Below, piece by piece: positions 1-11,153 of a stretch of DNA of 64,000 bases. The translations under genes and the position numbers were made by a program. Each line of letters opens with the position of its first letter. Positions within the stretch are counted from its first letter, which is position 1. Source of the stretch: Hemibagrus wyckioides (Eukaryota; Chordata; Actinopteri; Siluriformes; Bagridae); the NCBI RefSeq assembly GCF_019097595.1, contig NC_080718.1, forward strand, positions 28,778,157 to 28,842,156, read 5' to 3'. Below the pieces are notes generated by a model, which made no database searches, had not been told where the DNA came from, and saw only the letters and a list, made by a program, of their open reading frames with translations.

Positions 1-642
1 ACGCTCTGAGTCTGTCTCTCTTTCTGTCTCTCTCACTACTACTCTAATTCTCCATCTCTCCATCTCTCTCTCCCTGTCTCTGTTTCTTACTGTCTTTGTC
101 TCTCTCATCAAAATCTCTCTCTCCATGTCTTTTTGTCTGTCTCTGAACCTGTCTGTCTATCTTTGTGTCTCTTACTGTATCATTCTATCTATCTCTCCAT
201 ATTGTATATCTTCCTCACTCTGTATATATCTCTCTGTCTCTCTCACAAAATCTCTCCCTCAACCTGTCTGTCTGCCTGTGTGTCTCCATCTCTGCATCAC
301 TATCTTTCCATCTTTCTCTCCCTGTCTCTCTCTCTCACAAAGTCTGTCTCTTTCTGTTTTTCTCCCTCAATGTCTGTCTGTCTGCCTGTCTCCGTCTCTC
401 ATTGTCTCACTGTCACTCTCTACATATTGTTTTCCATAATTCTGTATCTCTCTCTCTCACACACAAAATCTGTCTCATTCTGTCTCTCTCTCTCAACCTG
501 CCTGCCTGTGCATCTCCATCTCTTACTCTCCATGTTGCTTCCCATCACTCCGTATATCTCTTTTACAGTCTCTCTCTCTCTTTGTCTCTCTCACAAAATT
601 TCTCCCTCAACCCATCTGTCTGCATGTCTCTATCTCTTATTG

Positions 643-690
<48 letters not shown>
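1..690. repeat. Pyrimidine-rich low-complexity tract ending in a TC run
   Basis: The + strand is almost entirely C and T, with blocks such as CTCTCACAAAATCTCTCCC recurring about every 100-130 bases (near 241, 338, 457 and 589), so it is a degraded long-period repeat as well as a microsatellite. It ends in an uninterrupted TC run at about 650-687. The open frames here read only Ser, Leu, Cys and Val and have no coding signal. It lies directly upstream of the Tx1-type LINE and may be that element's 5' target. Confidence 0.85.
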
Positions 691-691
<1 letters not shown>

Positions 692-893
692 AAGTGCATG
701 CTGGGAGTGGGCGGAGCATGTTGAGTGTGAGCGTGGTTAACAAGCTTGTTTCTCACTTAAAGTTCTACATCTTTTGATAGACTTATATTTTATATTTTTT
801 CTTTTTTTTTTCTTTGAGAATTTAACTTTTACCATCTAAACTCTCTGGTTAATCAGAGAAAGTTTCTGGCCATCAGCTTTCTCACTGGAGAGC

Positions 894-2193
894 ATGGCGG
901 TTAGCATGCTGGCCCAGGTTAGAGACCCCCTCGATAACCTGACTCGGAGCCATGACGTTAGAGTGGTGACGGGGACGGGGGTGGAGGAGTGCTGCCTGGC
1001 CGCAGGGGAGGTGGTCAGGCATCAGAACATTCTGGCGGCGTCCAGGATAAACAGTGCAGTAGTGATGTTCATCAACACGGTGCAGAATGCAGTGCTGTTG
1101 ACCTAGAAGGGCATTATACTCAGGGGTTCACTCACTGATGTGTTCTCCCTCGCAACACCTGTGAAAAAAGTCACGCTGTCTAACGTCCCCCTGTTTATTT
1201 CCAACGAGACACTGGAAAGACAGCTCTCCATTTTTGGCAAGCTTGTCTTCCTGATTAAAAAATGAACATTGGTAGCAAATCAGATCTGGCAAAACATGTC
1301 CGCTCATTCAGGAGGTTCACCTACATGATCCTCAATGATAACAGCACTGGATTTGAGCGCACACTGACGTTCAAAATCGACAGGTTTGATTGTTATCTAT
1401 GTGTCCACCATGTCTATGAGGTGTTTCGGCTGTGGAAAAACTGGGCACCTGGTGCGTAATTGTCCCCAGGGTGCAGGCAGTGGAACAGTCCCTTCTGATG
1501 TGAGCAGTGTGTCGGTTCGGGGCAGTATTGGGCCGGATCAGACCGCTCAGGATGACGGAATAGTCGAGGCGGACTCTCTGGTCACGGATGGAGCAAATGT
1601 TTCCCATGCTGTTTCTGTTAGCGCTACAGCAGAAAAGCCAGAGACTCCATGGTCTAACATCACTGAAAACACCGAGGCTGACCGGGTACCCAATGATGGG
1701 GTGAGTAACACTGCTACCACATGTAGAAATAAAAACTGAAACTGATGTTGAACTAGTGATTATTCAAGACAGTGTTACTGAGGATAATGTTGTTGCTTTA
1801 ATGCAAAACACAGACGAAGCGATAATGGAAAATGAACTTAAAAGAAAGACGAGGGATAATGGCAAAACGGTGAAAGAAAGCAGAAAAAAAGCAGGCAGAA
1901 AATGCTAGTGAGCTGGACAGTGAAGAGCCCTCTCCTGATCTCACTGTCTGTGTCAGAGTCAGTGGGTTGGTAATAAGTACAATGCAAACGAGATAAAACA
2001 CTTCCTGAAAGTCACAAAAAATATGGAATTGGTACAGATTAACAAGTAATTTCCGGACTTGAACAAACTGCACATTGTGATAAAGCATCTAATGGGTGAA
2101 GGGTGCTTCGAGGACAAAGAGGTGTACAGAATAAAGAAAATTGCCACTAAGATTAACAACCTCCTAGATAATGATGATGCTGAAACGTCATAG
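894..2193 (+). pseudogene. Tx1-type LINE ORF1 (RNA-binding, zinc knuckle), broken
   Basis: ORF1 of such LINEs encodes a nucleic-acid-binding protein that packages the element RNA. The frame opens with an ATG at 894 and runs about 70 codons to a TAG at 1104. It continues in the same frame to a TGA at 1263, then moves to another frame for residues around HVRSFRRFTYMIL. A further frameshift leads into the zinc knuckle, CFGCGKTGHLVRNC, at 1422-1463. The C-terminal part (about 1960-2193) still shows EIKHFLKVTK, FPDLNKL and DKEVYRIKKIATKI, a pattern typical of the ORF1 tail in fish Tx1 elements. At least two stops and two frameshifts make it a pseudogene. The reading frame of each piece is visible; the joining is inferred. 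Confidence 0.8.
1422..1463 (+). other. Intact CCHC zinc knuckle in the LINE ORF1 relic
   Basis: The residues CFGCGKTGHLVRNC fit CX2CX4HX4C exactly: cysteines 1, 4 and 14 and histidine 9 of the motif are present. Gag-like knuckles of this kind bind single-stranded nucleic acid. It is the only fully preserved knuckle among the three Tx1 ORF1 relics in the window. Confidence 0.9.
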
Positions 2194-2254
2194 TTCTCTC
2201 AGTCCTTGTGGACCACAGGCATCTTTTCTTGTGCTTACTCTATTCTGTGTGCTC

Positions 2255-5200
2255 ATGCAGGACATTCGCATTGCTTCTCTAAATGTAAATGGTGCTAGAG
2301 ACTGCAGAAAGAGAGCTGAACTTTATGAAATCGTCAGAGAAAAAAGAATAGATGTATTATTTGCACAAGAAACCCATAGTGACGTTAAAAATGCAGTTGA
2401 CCGGGAGTGGGCTGGCCACTCGTTTTTAAGCCACAATACCTCCGCTAGTGGAGTTGCTGTATTTTCATAGACTTTTAAACCTATTTTATTATTACAGTGT
2501 AGAAAAGATAGTAGCTGGCAGACTGTTAAAAGTCCATGCAGAGCCTTCCCAAAAACGACTCCCGAAAAAGACTCCTGCACATCATAGAAAAACAAAAATT
2601 AAGTGACGTTTGGAGAACTTTTAATAAAACTCAAAAACAGTACACCTGGGCTCATGCATTTCTGTTGGCAAAATATCATTAGCAAGGTTAGATAGGTTCT
2701 ATGTTCCCAGACACCACCTGAACATAATTAAAAGATGTGTTATAAACCCGGTTGGTTTTTCAGACCGCAGCTTGGTTTTATGTGATTCGTTTTTAAAATA
2801 TATTAAACCAAAGAGTGTTTACTGGCATTTTAACACTGTTTTACTGAATGACCAGTAAAACACAGACATTTTTACTTTTTTCTGGAGGAATTTTTAGAAA
2901 AGAAAAGAGTGCTTTTATTTCTTTTCAACAGTGGTGAGACTTTGGAAAAACACAAATAAAACAGTTGTGTCAACAGTACACTTATAATGTCACAAGGGAA
3001 TTGGCTCGGTCTATGAAGCAACTAGAAGATGAGATAACAGAATTTCAGTTGTTATCACAATCAACAGAAAACCAGAAACATATTCAGACCCTCACAGTCA
3101 AAGGAAAGAGTTTAAAGCACAAGGTGCATTAGTAAGATCACGATTCCGGAACACAGACCAGATGGATGCCCCCTCAAAGTTGTTTTTTAGCCTTGAAAAG
3201 AAGAATGGACAAAAACGTTTTATTCACAGCCTGCACTCTGAGTCTGGACACCTTCTATCTGAACCAGCTGATATAAGGAAAAGAGCAGTTAGTTTTTATG
3301 AAAAATTCACAGTGTGAGTATAGAGGACACACAACAGAACAGAGTTTTTTAGAAGAACTGCCCCAAGTGTCACAGGACTCCAATACAGCACTGAGCAGGG
3401 AAATAACATCAGCAGAACTGCAGAAGGCATTAATGAGTATGAAGTGTGGCAGAACACCTGGCAAAGACAGGCTTCTGTCAGAGTTTTATAAGTCTTTCTG
3501 GCATGTTTTAAGTGAAGATCTACTTGAGGTTTTAAATGACAGCTTAACAAAAGTCTTGCTACCATTGAGTTGTAGAAGAGCAGTCCTCACTCTTCTACCC
3601 AAAGAAGGGGACTTAACAGACATAAAGAACTGGAGACCTGTATCTTTGCCCTGTAGTGACTACAAGATGCTGTCCAAAGTTTTAGCTACATGACTGGGAA
3701 GCATTCTGGAAGAGGTAATAAACGCAGATCAGACCTACTGCATACCAGGGAGGTCCATTTTTGACAACACCTCGTTAGTTCGAGACATTTTCAGTGTCTC
3801 AAAAATATTTGGGTTGAATATGGGTTTCATATCCATAGATCAGGAAAAAGCCTTCGATGGAGTTGAGCATGAATGCCTTTGGAAAACTCTCAACACTTTT
3901 GGTTTTATCTCAGATTTGATCTCTAAAGTACATAGTTTATATTGTGACATCAAAAGTGAACTGAAACTCAATGGTGGCTTATGTGCTCTGTTTAAGGTGT
4001 GTAGGGGGGTCAGGCAGGGATGCTCTCTCTCAGGGATGCTTTACACTCTAGCTTAATTAGCTAAGAGCTAAACTGAAAAGTTTCTCAATCCCTGACTGCC
4101 CAAATGCGATCCACCTGTCAGCCTACGCAGATGACATTGTGATAGTGATCAATAGTCAGAGTGATATTGATATGTTGCACAGTGTATCTAAAGAATTTGA
4201 ATTAATCTCCTCAGCAAAAATCAACTGGTCTAAGAGCGAGGCTGTTTTAGTCGGCCAGCGGGAAGACGAGGTACCTAAACTCCCTGAAGGTCTCTTCTGG
4301 AAAAGCGAAGGCTTTAAGTTCCTAAGCGTGTACCTGGGAAGTGACTCAGCCATACAAAGACACTGGGAAGAGGTCATAGAAAAAGTAACTGGTTGTCTAG
4401 AAAAGTGGAAGTGGCTGGTACCAAAACTGTTTTTTGTTGCCAAAACTAATTATTAACAATCTGGTAGCATCGTCTCTGTGGCATAAAATAGCATGTATAG
4501 ACCCTCCAACAGACCTTTAAACAAAAATTCAGTCAATTTTATTGGACTTTTGGGATAAGTTGCACTGGGTGCCACGCAGCATTTTATACTTACCCAAAGA
4601 GGAAGGTAGGCAAGGTTTTATTCATTTACAGAGCAGAACTACAGCCTTTTGTTTACAGTTTTTACAAAAGTTTTTATGTGGCTCAAGGTTTTTTAGCTGG
4701 GAACCAGTGACCAGTGCCATTTTAAGATCCTTCGGTGACATGAAACTGGAGAAAGCACTATTTTTAATGAATCCAGAGAGACTGAACACTGTAAAACTGC
4801 CTGGTTTTTATCACAAACTGTTTAAAATCTGGAGACTTTTTAAGGTGCAAAGAGCCACAGCCACAGACTCTCTTCACTATCGCAGTCTTTCCTCACGTCT
4901 GGTGTCACCACCCTTAAACACCTGGTGGACATCGCTGGCCCTCAGAACATTGACGGAGTAGCTGCTCGGCTAGCTACTAGTTTGGTGAGCCAGCTGCTTC
5001 AAAAGTGGACTCTGATCATCTCGCGTGAGGAGAGGGAAATGCTAACAGACTACTCTAGTGGAACTGAAAGCCCCGACTCAGAGGACCCGTTTCCTGACCT
5101 TAAACTGTCTGTGGACTGTGGACAAGAAAGCACTGGTAACATTTTGGACTGTAAAACAATATAAACATGAACTTTTTTAATGTCTCTGGAAAAACTGTCT

Positions 5201-5840
5201 ACAAAGCATGTGTTAAAGCTTTTAATAAGAGGTCACTCAGAGGGAGAGTGGACACACCCTGGTGCACTGTCCTCGGTTTGAGTGAGGTAGAGCATCCAGA
5301 GTGGAGGTCACTCTATAAGCCACCAGTGACAAAGAGAACTGGAGATTTACAATGAAGAATTTTACATGGTATTGTTGCGGTCAATGCTTTTATCTCTGTT
5401 CTGTGTCCCCAGGCCAGTCACTCATGTCCTTTCTGCCTCCAAAGAGAGACAATATTTCATGCTTTTACTGAATGTTCCAGACTACCGTCTCTTTTTACTT
5501 TCTTACAGAATATTTTTAGTGTTTTCAATGAAAGTTATTCACTAAAAGTATTTATTCTTGGTTTTAAGTACACACGCAAAAGATGAGCTCAATGCCAGCT
5601 TTTAAACTTTGTTCTGGGGCAAGCAAAAATGGGCATTTATATTAGTCGGAAAAAACGGGTTGAACAAGATGGCTACTGCAATGTTGTAATGGTCACTACA
5701 GCACTGATAAAGTCCAGAATTTTGATTGATTTTGTGTTTTATAAAAAAACATGTCTGTCTTTGAAAAGACCTGGTGTTGTAGAGGAGCACTGTGTTGTGT
5801 TGTCAATGAAAAACTGCAATTTGCACATACACTGTCTTAA
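2255..5840 (+). pseudogene. Tx1-type LINE ORF2 (endonuclease and reverse transcriptase), broken
   Basis: ORF2 nicks the target and copies the element RNA into it. The ATG at 2255 begins IRIASLNVNGARD, and QETHSD follows, both typical of the N-terminal AP-type endonuclease. A stop at 2468 ends the frame and the middle of the endonuclease is missing; its C-terminal end (DVWRTFNKTQKQYTW) resumes near 2610. The reverse transcriptase shows TPGKDRLLSEFYKSFW (about 3450), LPKEGDLTDIKNWRPVSLP (about 3600), motif A SIDQEKAFD (about 3832), motif B RQGCSLSGML (about 4012) and motif C YADD at 4124-4135. There is a TGA at 3691 and a frameshift between motifs B and C. C-terminal pieces include WVPRSILYLPKEEG, LYKPPVTKRTGDLQ, CPFCLQRETIFHAF and LNFVLGQAKMGIYISRKKR. 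The frame ends near 5840 after a last frameshift. Confidence 0.85.
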
Positions 5841-5960
5841 ACCTTTTTTATTTTTAATTTTTTTAAAAAAACCTCATCCCTTTTAAATGACTTTTTCCCT
5901 ATTTATTGGTGACATTCTTAGAGAAACTGTAAATAAAAGCTTTTTCAAAAGCAAATTCAA

Positions 5961-5964
<4 letters not shown>

Positions 5965-6012
<48 letters not shown>

Positions 6013-6013
6013 C
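5965..6013. repeat. TC microsatellite at the LINE 3' end
   Basis: An almost pure CT run begins immediately after the 3' end of the Tx1-type LINE. A matching TC run lies upstream of its 5' leader at about 650-687. Confidence 0.9.
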
Positions 6014-8376
6014 AAAAGCAAATGTTTTCTGCTTGTGAAATGTTTTCTCAGTGCTCTTTGTATCTTAGTGCTGGAAGCTCACCTGAGCGGTGAAGCCCGT
6101 CCTCTCTCACTCCGCCACCAGGTGAGGTGTGAGGTGAGCTCTGAGATCTCAGTGGACCGGCTACTCCTGGTGCTAGGAGAGTGTGTTGGATGTGAAAACA
6201 TTGTGTCGAGATCAGAGCCGAACAAAACCGAGGAGGCTTGTAAAGGAGAGAAAACGAATTCACCGGCTGATTGATCTCAGAATAAAGGTAAGTGGCGAGG
6301 TTTATTCTGTTACACTGCTGAGTGCAGCACCAACAACAACAAGAGTTACAGTGTCCAAGATCTCACTGTTTATCCCTAATAAAGATATAGAGCAGAAACT
6401 GCCTTGCTTTACATAAACAGAGAGCAGTTCTAAGCCCCAGGTAGAGGAACATATCACACGTGTAATTTAGACGTGTGGTTAGCACAGCTTTTCCCTCAGG
6501 CTTATAAAACCCTGCTCTGAGGCACAAGCAGAAATAATAATAAGAGTATTTAAGGCACTGAATGTCATGTAGACTGAATGCAGGTGCAGTGAAAGTGTTT
6601 TATTTAAAAGAGCAAACAAACAGAAATATCAGAACAGAAAACAGGAAGAGGTCGGGGGATCAGCAAGCAAAGATGTCAGGGATAATCAAAATGTCAGGTC
6701 ATCACCAACCCATTTCCTAGCAAACACCACAGCCTATAGATATGTCCAAACCTTAACTTCTCAGCTTCTGGGTCAGGACACCAAAACACAGGAAAGCAGA
6801 AACCAGAAGAAGATCAAAACCAGAACATTGCTACACTTAACAAAAACTGCTCAGTAGCGGCAGACGACAAAATCACTAGAGTGGGCACTGTATCGAGAGG
6901 GAAACACACTGCTTCCCACTGAAAAATTATCATCACCAACTTAAAATACATAACTGTGAAAAGCAACCGAACCTGCTCGGGTGCAGGAACTCCTCACTGA
7001 TGTGAAAGTGTGAGATGAGCCGTTATTTAAAGCAGTCTTATGTTTTATTTATAAAATCATTGCTGTTGATGGCACAAAAAGAAGGGTTTAGGACTGTAGT
7101 GTGTGAAACTGTCTGATTAGCGCTGTAGCAACGCTTCTGGGTTAACAGCATGCTGGTGTGCACAGCTGTGTTAGCAGCCACTGCGGAGCTAGCTCTTCCG
7201 GGGCGATGCTTTCAGGACCATTTTTTTGCACCTCAGGACTATAAGGGCACTGAAAACACCACCGCCTCATCAGATATCTGTTTTCATTTTTCTCTGTTTG
7301 ATTTGCCATTATTGCTCGGACTGTTCCTCGGTTTTTGCCTTTGCCTGCCCCCTGATGCTCTGATCATTTGGATTTTGAACTGTTTTTGACTACTCTCCTG
7401 CCTGTACCACTGGATTTATTGCAACATGGAATTGTTCTGCTGCCTCTGTTGGATTCCTGTTTTGCACCTTAATCTTTGAGAACTTTATTCACATCAAAGA
7501 AACTCAACCTCTGCCTGACATCTCACGTTTGGGTATGACTCCATCCTGTTGTGACAGAAACATCAGATTATTGTGATGAAACATACAGAAGATGTTTGTG
7601 AGGTTCTGACCTTCTGTATGTGTGACTAGAAATTGTTATGGCCACAGATTTCTTGCGCAAAATATTATAGGGACAAAACTGTGATGGAGACTAGATGTCA
7701 GGACTCAAGGCTGAGACTCAGGGCTATCTGGATGAGCCGAAGATCGGGCTTTGTAATGTAGCCAGTTGATTGACAACAATGTTTTCCTTTCCTGTTTTAT
7801 GTTTTAATCCTGATTATAAATCTTCGTAGCCCTTCCTTTTCATTTGCGTGGAGAACATTGGGTCCTGTTGCGCAACAGCACAAATAAATTGTATACCTTT
7901 TTACTCTTGCCTATGCCTACCAGTGTGCTATTACTCTTAAAATTCCCACAGCATTATGAAGAGCCAGGATTAATTTTTAACCCCAGGAAAAGTATGAGCA
8001 GTGTGAGACCTCAAATTACATAACCCAGGATTCTGTTCACCTGGAGTTTATGTTGCATGAGAACATGCTGTACACCAGCACTAAGAGCATGAGATGTCTC
8101 GAATATCTGCACACATATAGAGCAGAAAACTATAAATGGAATTTGGCAGATGTGGTTTGTGATTTACTCCAGCACACTGAGGACTTGACCTGTGACAAAC
8201 AGCTGTTTGTGTGGAACCTGAGCAAGATGAACCTGTCATGAAGAACATAGCCTGTCCTGAGAGCCTGGTCCTAAACATCAGCAGGAGTGATGCACACAAA
8301 ACATCTTTAACACAGAAGCAGAGCCAGAGTTCCACAATCTTCTGATCCTTGCCAGAATGTTATCATCCACATACAA
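6014..8376. other. No gene recognised; probable old dispersed-repeat debris
   Basis: Two good splice-donor-like sites are visible on the + strand (CCAG|GTGAGG near 6121 and AAAG|GTAAGTGG near 6288), but no protein in the intervening frames was recognised. 7140-7560 and 7680-7980 look like dispersed repeats by composition, including a GTGTGCACAGC palindrome-like head and an AATAAA near 7885, but I could not assign them to a family. Confidence 0.4.
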
Positions 8377-9555
8377 TCCCATCCAAAACTATTGGAATAG
8401 CAAAACTAGCTCATTTGTTTGTGCTGAACATTTGGGTTTGAGATCAAAAGATGGTTATGAGATGAAAGTTCAACGATTTCAGTCTTTATTTCCTGGGTTT
8501 TACAGACAGATGTGTTAAAAGCCTCCTGGTGGTCCAGCAGCAGTATCCCACAATCTCGTTGCCACACCCTGTGTTTTTTTTCCAGGCAGGAAGTTAACTC
8601 AGCCACTGAAGAATTAACTCTCAGTACCAGACCCAAGCCCAGATAAAATGGGAGGGTTGGGTCAGGAAGGGCATTCAACATAAAACCTGTGCTGAATCGA
8701 AACATGTGGTCCAAATGATGATCCAAACAGGGAGTAGACAAAACAACAACAACATCTAGATGTGTAAAAAAAAAAAAGCGTAACACATCAGACCACCCAA
8801 TTTTAAGTGAGCAAGAGTCAGGTTCTTTCTTCAGAAGGTGAATTGCTGCTCAGGTTGGTTAAGATCTGCTGATTGATTTGGACAGTGTAAAATCTTCCAT
8901 TTTTCCTATTGATGGAGTTAGCAGTGTGTTATGGGTCATTGATGGAGTTCCTCCTGATTATATGGGATGCATTTCTCTGTAGATTGGCAGACAGAATGAT
9001 CCTTTAGACATTTGAATTTTCCAGAAGCAAGCCCAAGCCATGACACTACCACCACCATGCTTCACAGATGAGCTTGTATGTTCTAGATCATGATCAGACT
9101 CTTTGGTCTTTCCATCATTTTGCTAGAGGTTCATCTCAGTTCCAGAACTTTTTGTGTTTCATCTCTGTACTTTTTTGTGAATTCCTCTGATTCTTACTGC
9201 TGATGCGTTCTTCACATCTTCCCTATGTTTATTGTAAGACCTTCACCCCTGCCCTGTGGAGATTTTCGGTAATGTTCCTCACAATGTTTCTGTCATCAGC
9301 TCTTTGGCCGACCCGCTTGGTGTCTGTTGTTCAGTACTCCAGTGCTTGTTTTTATTTTCAGGATGTTCCATATTGTTGTATTGACTCTGCCCAATGCTTG
9401 TGCAATACCTCTGATTGATTTTCCGTCTTATCTCACCTGCGAAATGGCTTGCTTTTCTCCCTTAGACAGCCCTCTGATCATCCTGTAGGCTTTCCCTTTT
9501 TAACAACAGGTGAAACTGAAGGCTAAATCCAAAGAGGAGATGTTCAGAGCTATTT
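8377..9555 (-). mobile_element. Decayed Tc1-like DNA transposon, transposase on the minus strand
   Basis: The left end (CCATCCAAAACTATTGGAAT at 8380) resembles a Tc1-type terminus. Reading the minus strand from about 9460 down to 9300 gives pieces GLSKGEKQAISQV, GKSIRGIAQALG, NTTIWNILK and GVLNNRHQAGRPK, separated by stops. These match the helix-turn-helix DNA-binding region and GRPR-like hinge of Tc1-family transposases. Around 9020-9090 the minus strand keeps a patch (CACCACCATGCTTCACAGATG on +) corresponding to the GGG-rich catalytic-domain region of these enzymes. Many stops make it dead, and a SINE-like piece interrupts it at about 8518-8775. The family call comes from recognising the peptide motifs. 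Confidence 0.65.
8518..8775 (+). mobile_element. SINE-like insertion inside the Tc1-like relic
   Basis: The block contains CCCAGATAAAATGGGAGGG and GTCAGGAAGGGCATTCAAC, a body also present (reverse strand) in the SINE at 20100-20337, and it ends in a poly-A run. GATGTGTTAAA at the left edge and GATGTGTAAAA at the right edge look like a target-site duplication. The tRNA-like head is missing or unrecognisable. Confidence 0.55.
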
Positions 9556-9576
9556 AGCGGTGGTGTTTTTGAAAAG

Positions 9577-9775
9577 GTAAACCCTCGTCAATACGGACAG
9601 AGCGTGGTTCCAGTCTCCCACTACTTCTCAGAAGTTCAAATCCCAACACCACCAGTGCTGTGTCCTGGAGCAAGGCTCTTAACCCTGAATTGTTCAGCTG
9701 TGTAAAAGTAAAAGAGAGATAAATCTACATGGGACTGGATGAAGGCATCTGCCAAATGCCATAACTGTAAAAGTA
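9577..9775 (+). mobile_element. SINE-like dispersed repeat
   Basis: The 3' part, CTGGATGAAGGCATCTGCC followed by AAATGCCATAACTGTAAA, is the tail seen in very common fish retroposons. A similar tail fragment closes the 33-bp minisatellite at about 44480-44515. The 5' part has TCAAATCCCAACACC, like a box B remnant. Assignment is by pattern memory. Confidence 0.5.
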
Positions 9776-9979
9776 TTCATCAGAAATGAGGTAATAATGA
9801 AAGGGCTTCATCATTATTTTTTGTTTTCATGGTTTTGGCGAACTTCCCGCAGCAAGCTCGGCCACTTCGGGAGGTTCGCCAGACACATAAAAACCATCGC
9901 GTTTGTCTGTTAGAAGACTGCAGTGAAACATGTCCTGTCACTTCACAGACAGAGCTTCGTTTTCCTAAACAATCAAGAT

Positions 9980-10619
9980 GAGGCATTGAATGTAAATCTC
10001 AAACACAAGGGCAGAGACAGCGGTTACACTCTTAACACCTCCAGTAAAAGCCTGAGATGTTTTCAGTGTGTGGACATCGAGCAGAAAAAGGTCTCCTGGT
10101 GAGCCGAGAGAGCGACTCGGCCGTGTTACAACAGCAGCAGCAGTGTGAAGAGAGCCAGCGGGAGAACACCGGGGAGCCGGAGTCTGGGCTGGATGATAAC
10201 ATTATCTCTGAGGCAAACATTCCAGCCAACGCTAACACCCATGCTCACACTGATACTCTAATTAAACATCACTGACACACAAAATAGCGCTAGCACTAGT
10301 CCCGATGCTGCTGCAGGTGTTAACGCTCGCACTAGCAGTGACCCTGGCCTTAATGTCAGCACTGAGGAGGTTTGTGACCCAGCAGGAGAGTCCACAGAGC
10401 TCACACAGGAACACACAGAGAAACACTGCCAAGCTGAAGGACAACAGAACAAGAACTCTCACAGTGCAGGAGATAAGACTGATGGGGTTTGGGCTTTCTG
10501 GGTGGAGGGTTTGGGAGTGTGGGGTGAGGGGAGTATGGGTCGAGAGTGGGGGTGGGGAGAGTGAATGGGGGATCTGATGGGTTTTTAATGTAACTATATG
10601 AAACTGATGCATTAAAGGC

Positions 10620-10620
<1 letters not shown>
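9980..10620 (+). pseudogene. Tx1-type LINE ORF1 relic, second copy
   Basis: The frame through 9985-10080 reads SLRCFQC followed by VDIEQKKVSW, alignable to a CCHC knuckle in which the glycine, histidine and last cysteine are lost (H to Q, C to W). Downstream the same frame continues as a Ser/Thr/Glu-rich tail (about 10265-10560). It ends near an ATTAAA at 10610, directly before a TC run. The segment AAAAGCCTGAGATGTTTT at 10046-10063 is identical to 47811-47828 in a third relic. Only ORF1 sequence is present; no ORF2 follows. Confidence 0.6.

Positions 10621-10622
<2 letters not shown>

Positions 10623-10672
<50 letters not shown>
10623..10672. repeat. TC microsatellite
   Basis: A CT run of about 50 bases directly follows the second Tx1 ORF1 relic and then breaks up into GTCTCTGTCTCT-type sequence to about 10722. 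Confidence 0.9.
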
Positions 10673-10678
<6 letters not shown>

Positions 10679-10890
10679 GTGCCTCTGTCTCTGTCTCTCT
10701 GTCGGTCTCGGTCTCTCTCTCTAGTGGCGTGACTGCAGTGTCTACAATTTTTTTCAGCCAAAGCTGAAGTAGAAGAAGAAGAACCACAGCAACAACAACA
10801 ACAACAAAAATAATTATAATAATAATAATAAATACAAACAGATAGATGGATGGGCGGAGAGATAGAAAGACAGACAGATGGAAGATAGAC

Positions 10891-10916
10891 AAATAATAAT
10901 AATAATAATAATAATA

Positions 10917-10957
<41 letters not shown>
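10891..10957. repeat. AAT run fused to ATT run (self-complementary)
   Basis: An AAT run of about 9 units switches directly to an ATT run of about 13 units. The two halves are reverse complements, so the tract can fold into a long AT hairpin or cruciform. The surrounding 10960-11100 is AT-rich with no gene visible. Confidence 0.9.
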
Positions 10958-10959
10958 CA

Positions 10960-11112
10960 CTAAAAACTCTATAATAAAAAGTAATATTATAATATTAAAT
11001 TGAAATAAAAAATATATAATTATATATTATTAAATAATATATAATTAAAATATTGATATTACTAGATTAATTATATACTAACAATATATTAATAATATAT
11101 AAAATCCTTTCT

Positions 11113-11153
<41 letters not shown>

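Larger units (their letters stand above)
691..5964 (+). mobile_element. Near full-length, decayed Tx1-type non-LTR retrotransposon
   Basis: The element has the two-ORF layout of the Tx1 branch of L1-like LINEs: ORF1 with one CCHC zinc knuckle, then ORF2 with an apurinic-type endonuclease, reverse transcriptase and a long C-terminal region. The 5' leader (about 691-893) follows a TC run. The 3' end (AATAAA near 5932, then about 30 bases) runs straight into another TC run at 5965. Both ORFs are broken by stops and frameshifts, so it is inactive. It lies in the putative intron 2 of grid1, antisense to that gene, as is common for tolerated intronic LINEs. The Tx1 assignment rests on motif order and remembered family resemblance, not on a search. 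Confidence 0.85.

Noticed and set aside
6060..6295. Possible exon between donor-like sites at 6121 and 6288
   Set aside because: Frames are short, CT-rich sequence precedes them, and the peptides resemble nothing I recognise. Donor-like words alone are too common.
7150..7389. 79-codon + strand frame with a hydrophobic end
   Set aside because: It lies in probable dispersed-repeat sequence, has no recognisable family and no supporting splice or promoter context.
8377..9555. LTR retrotransposon
   Set aside because: No paired long terminal repeats, primer-binding site or polyprotein was seen. Minus-strand peptide pieces match a Tc1-type transposase instead.
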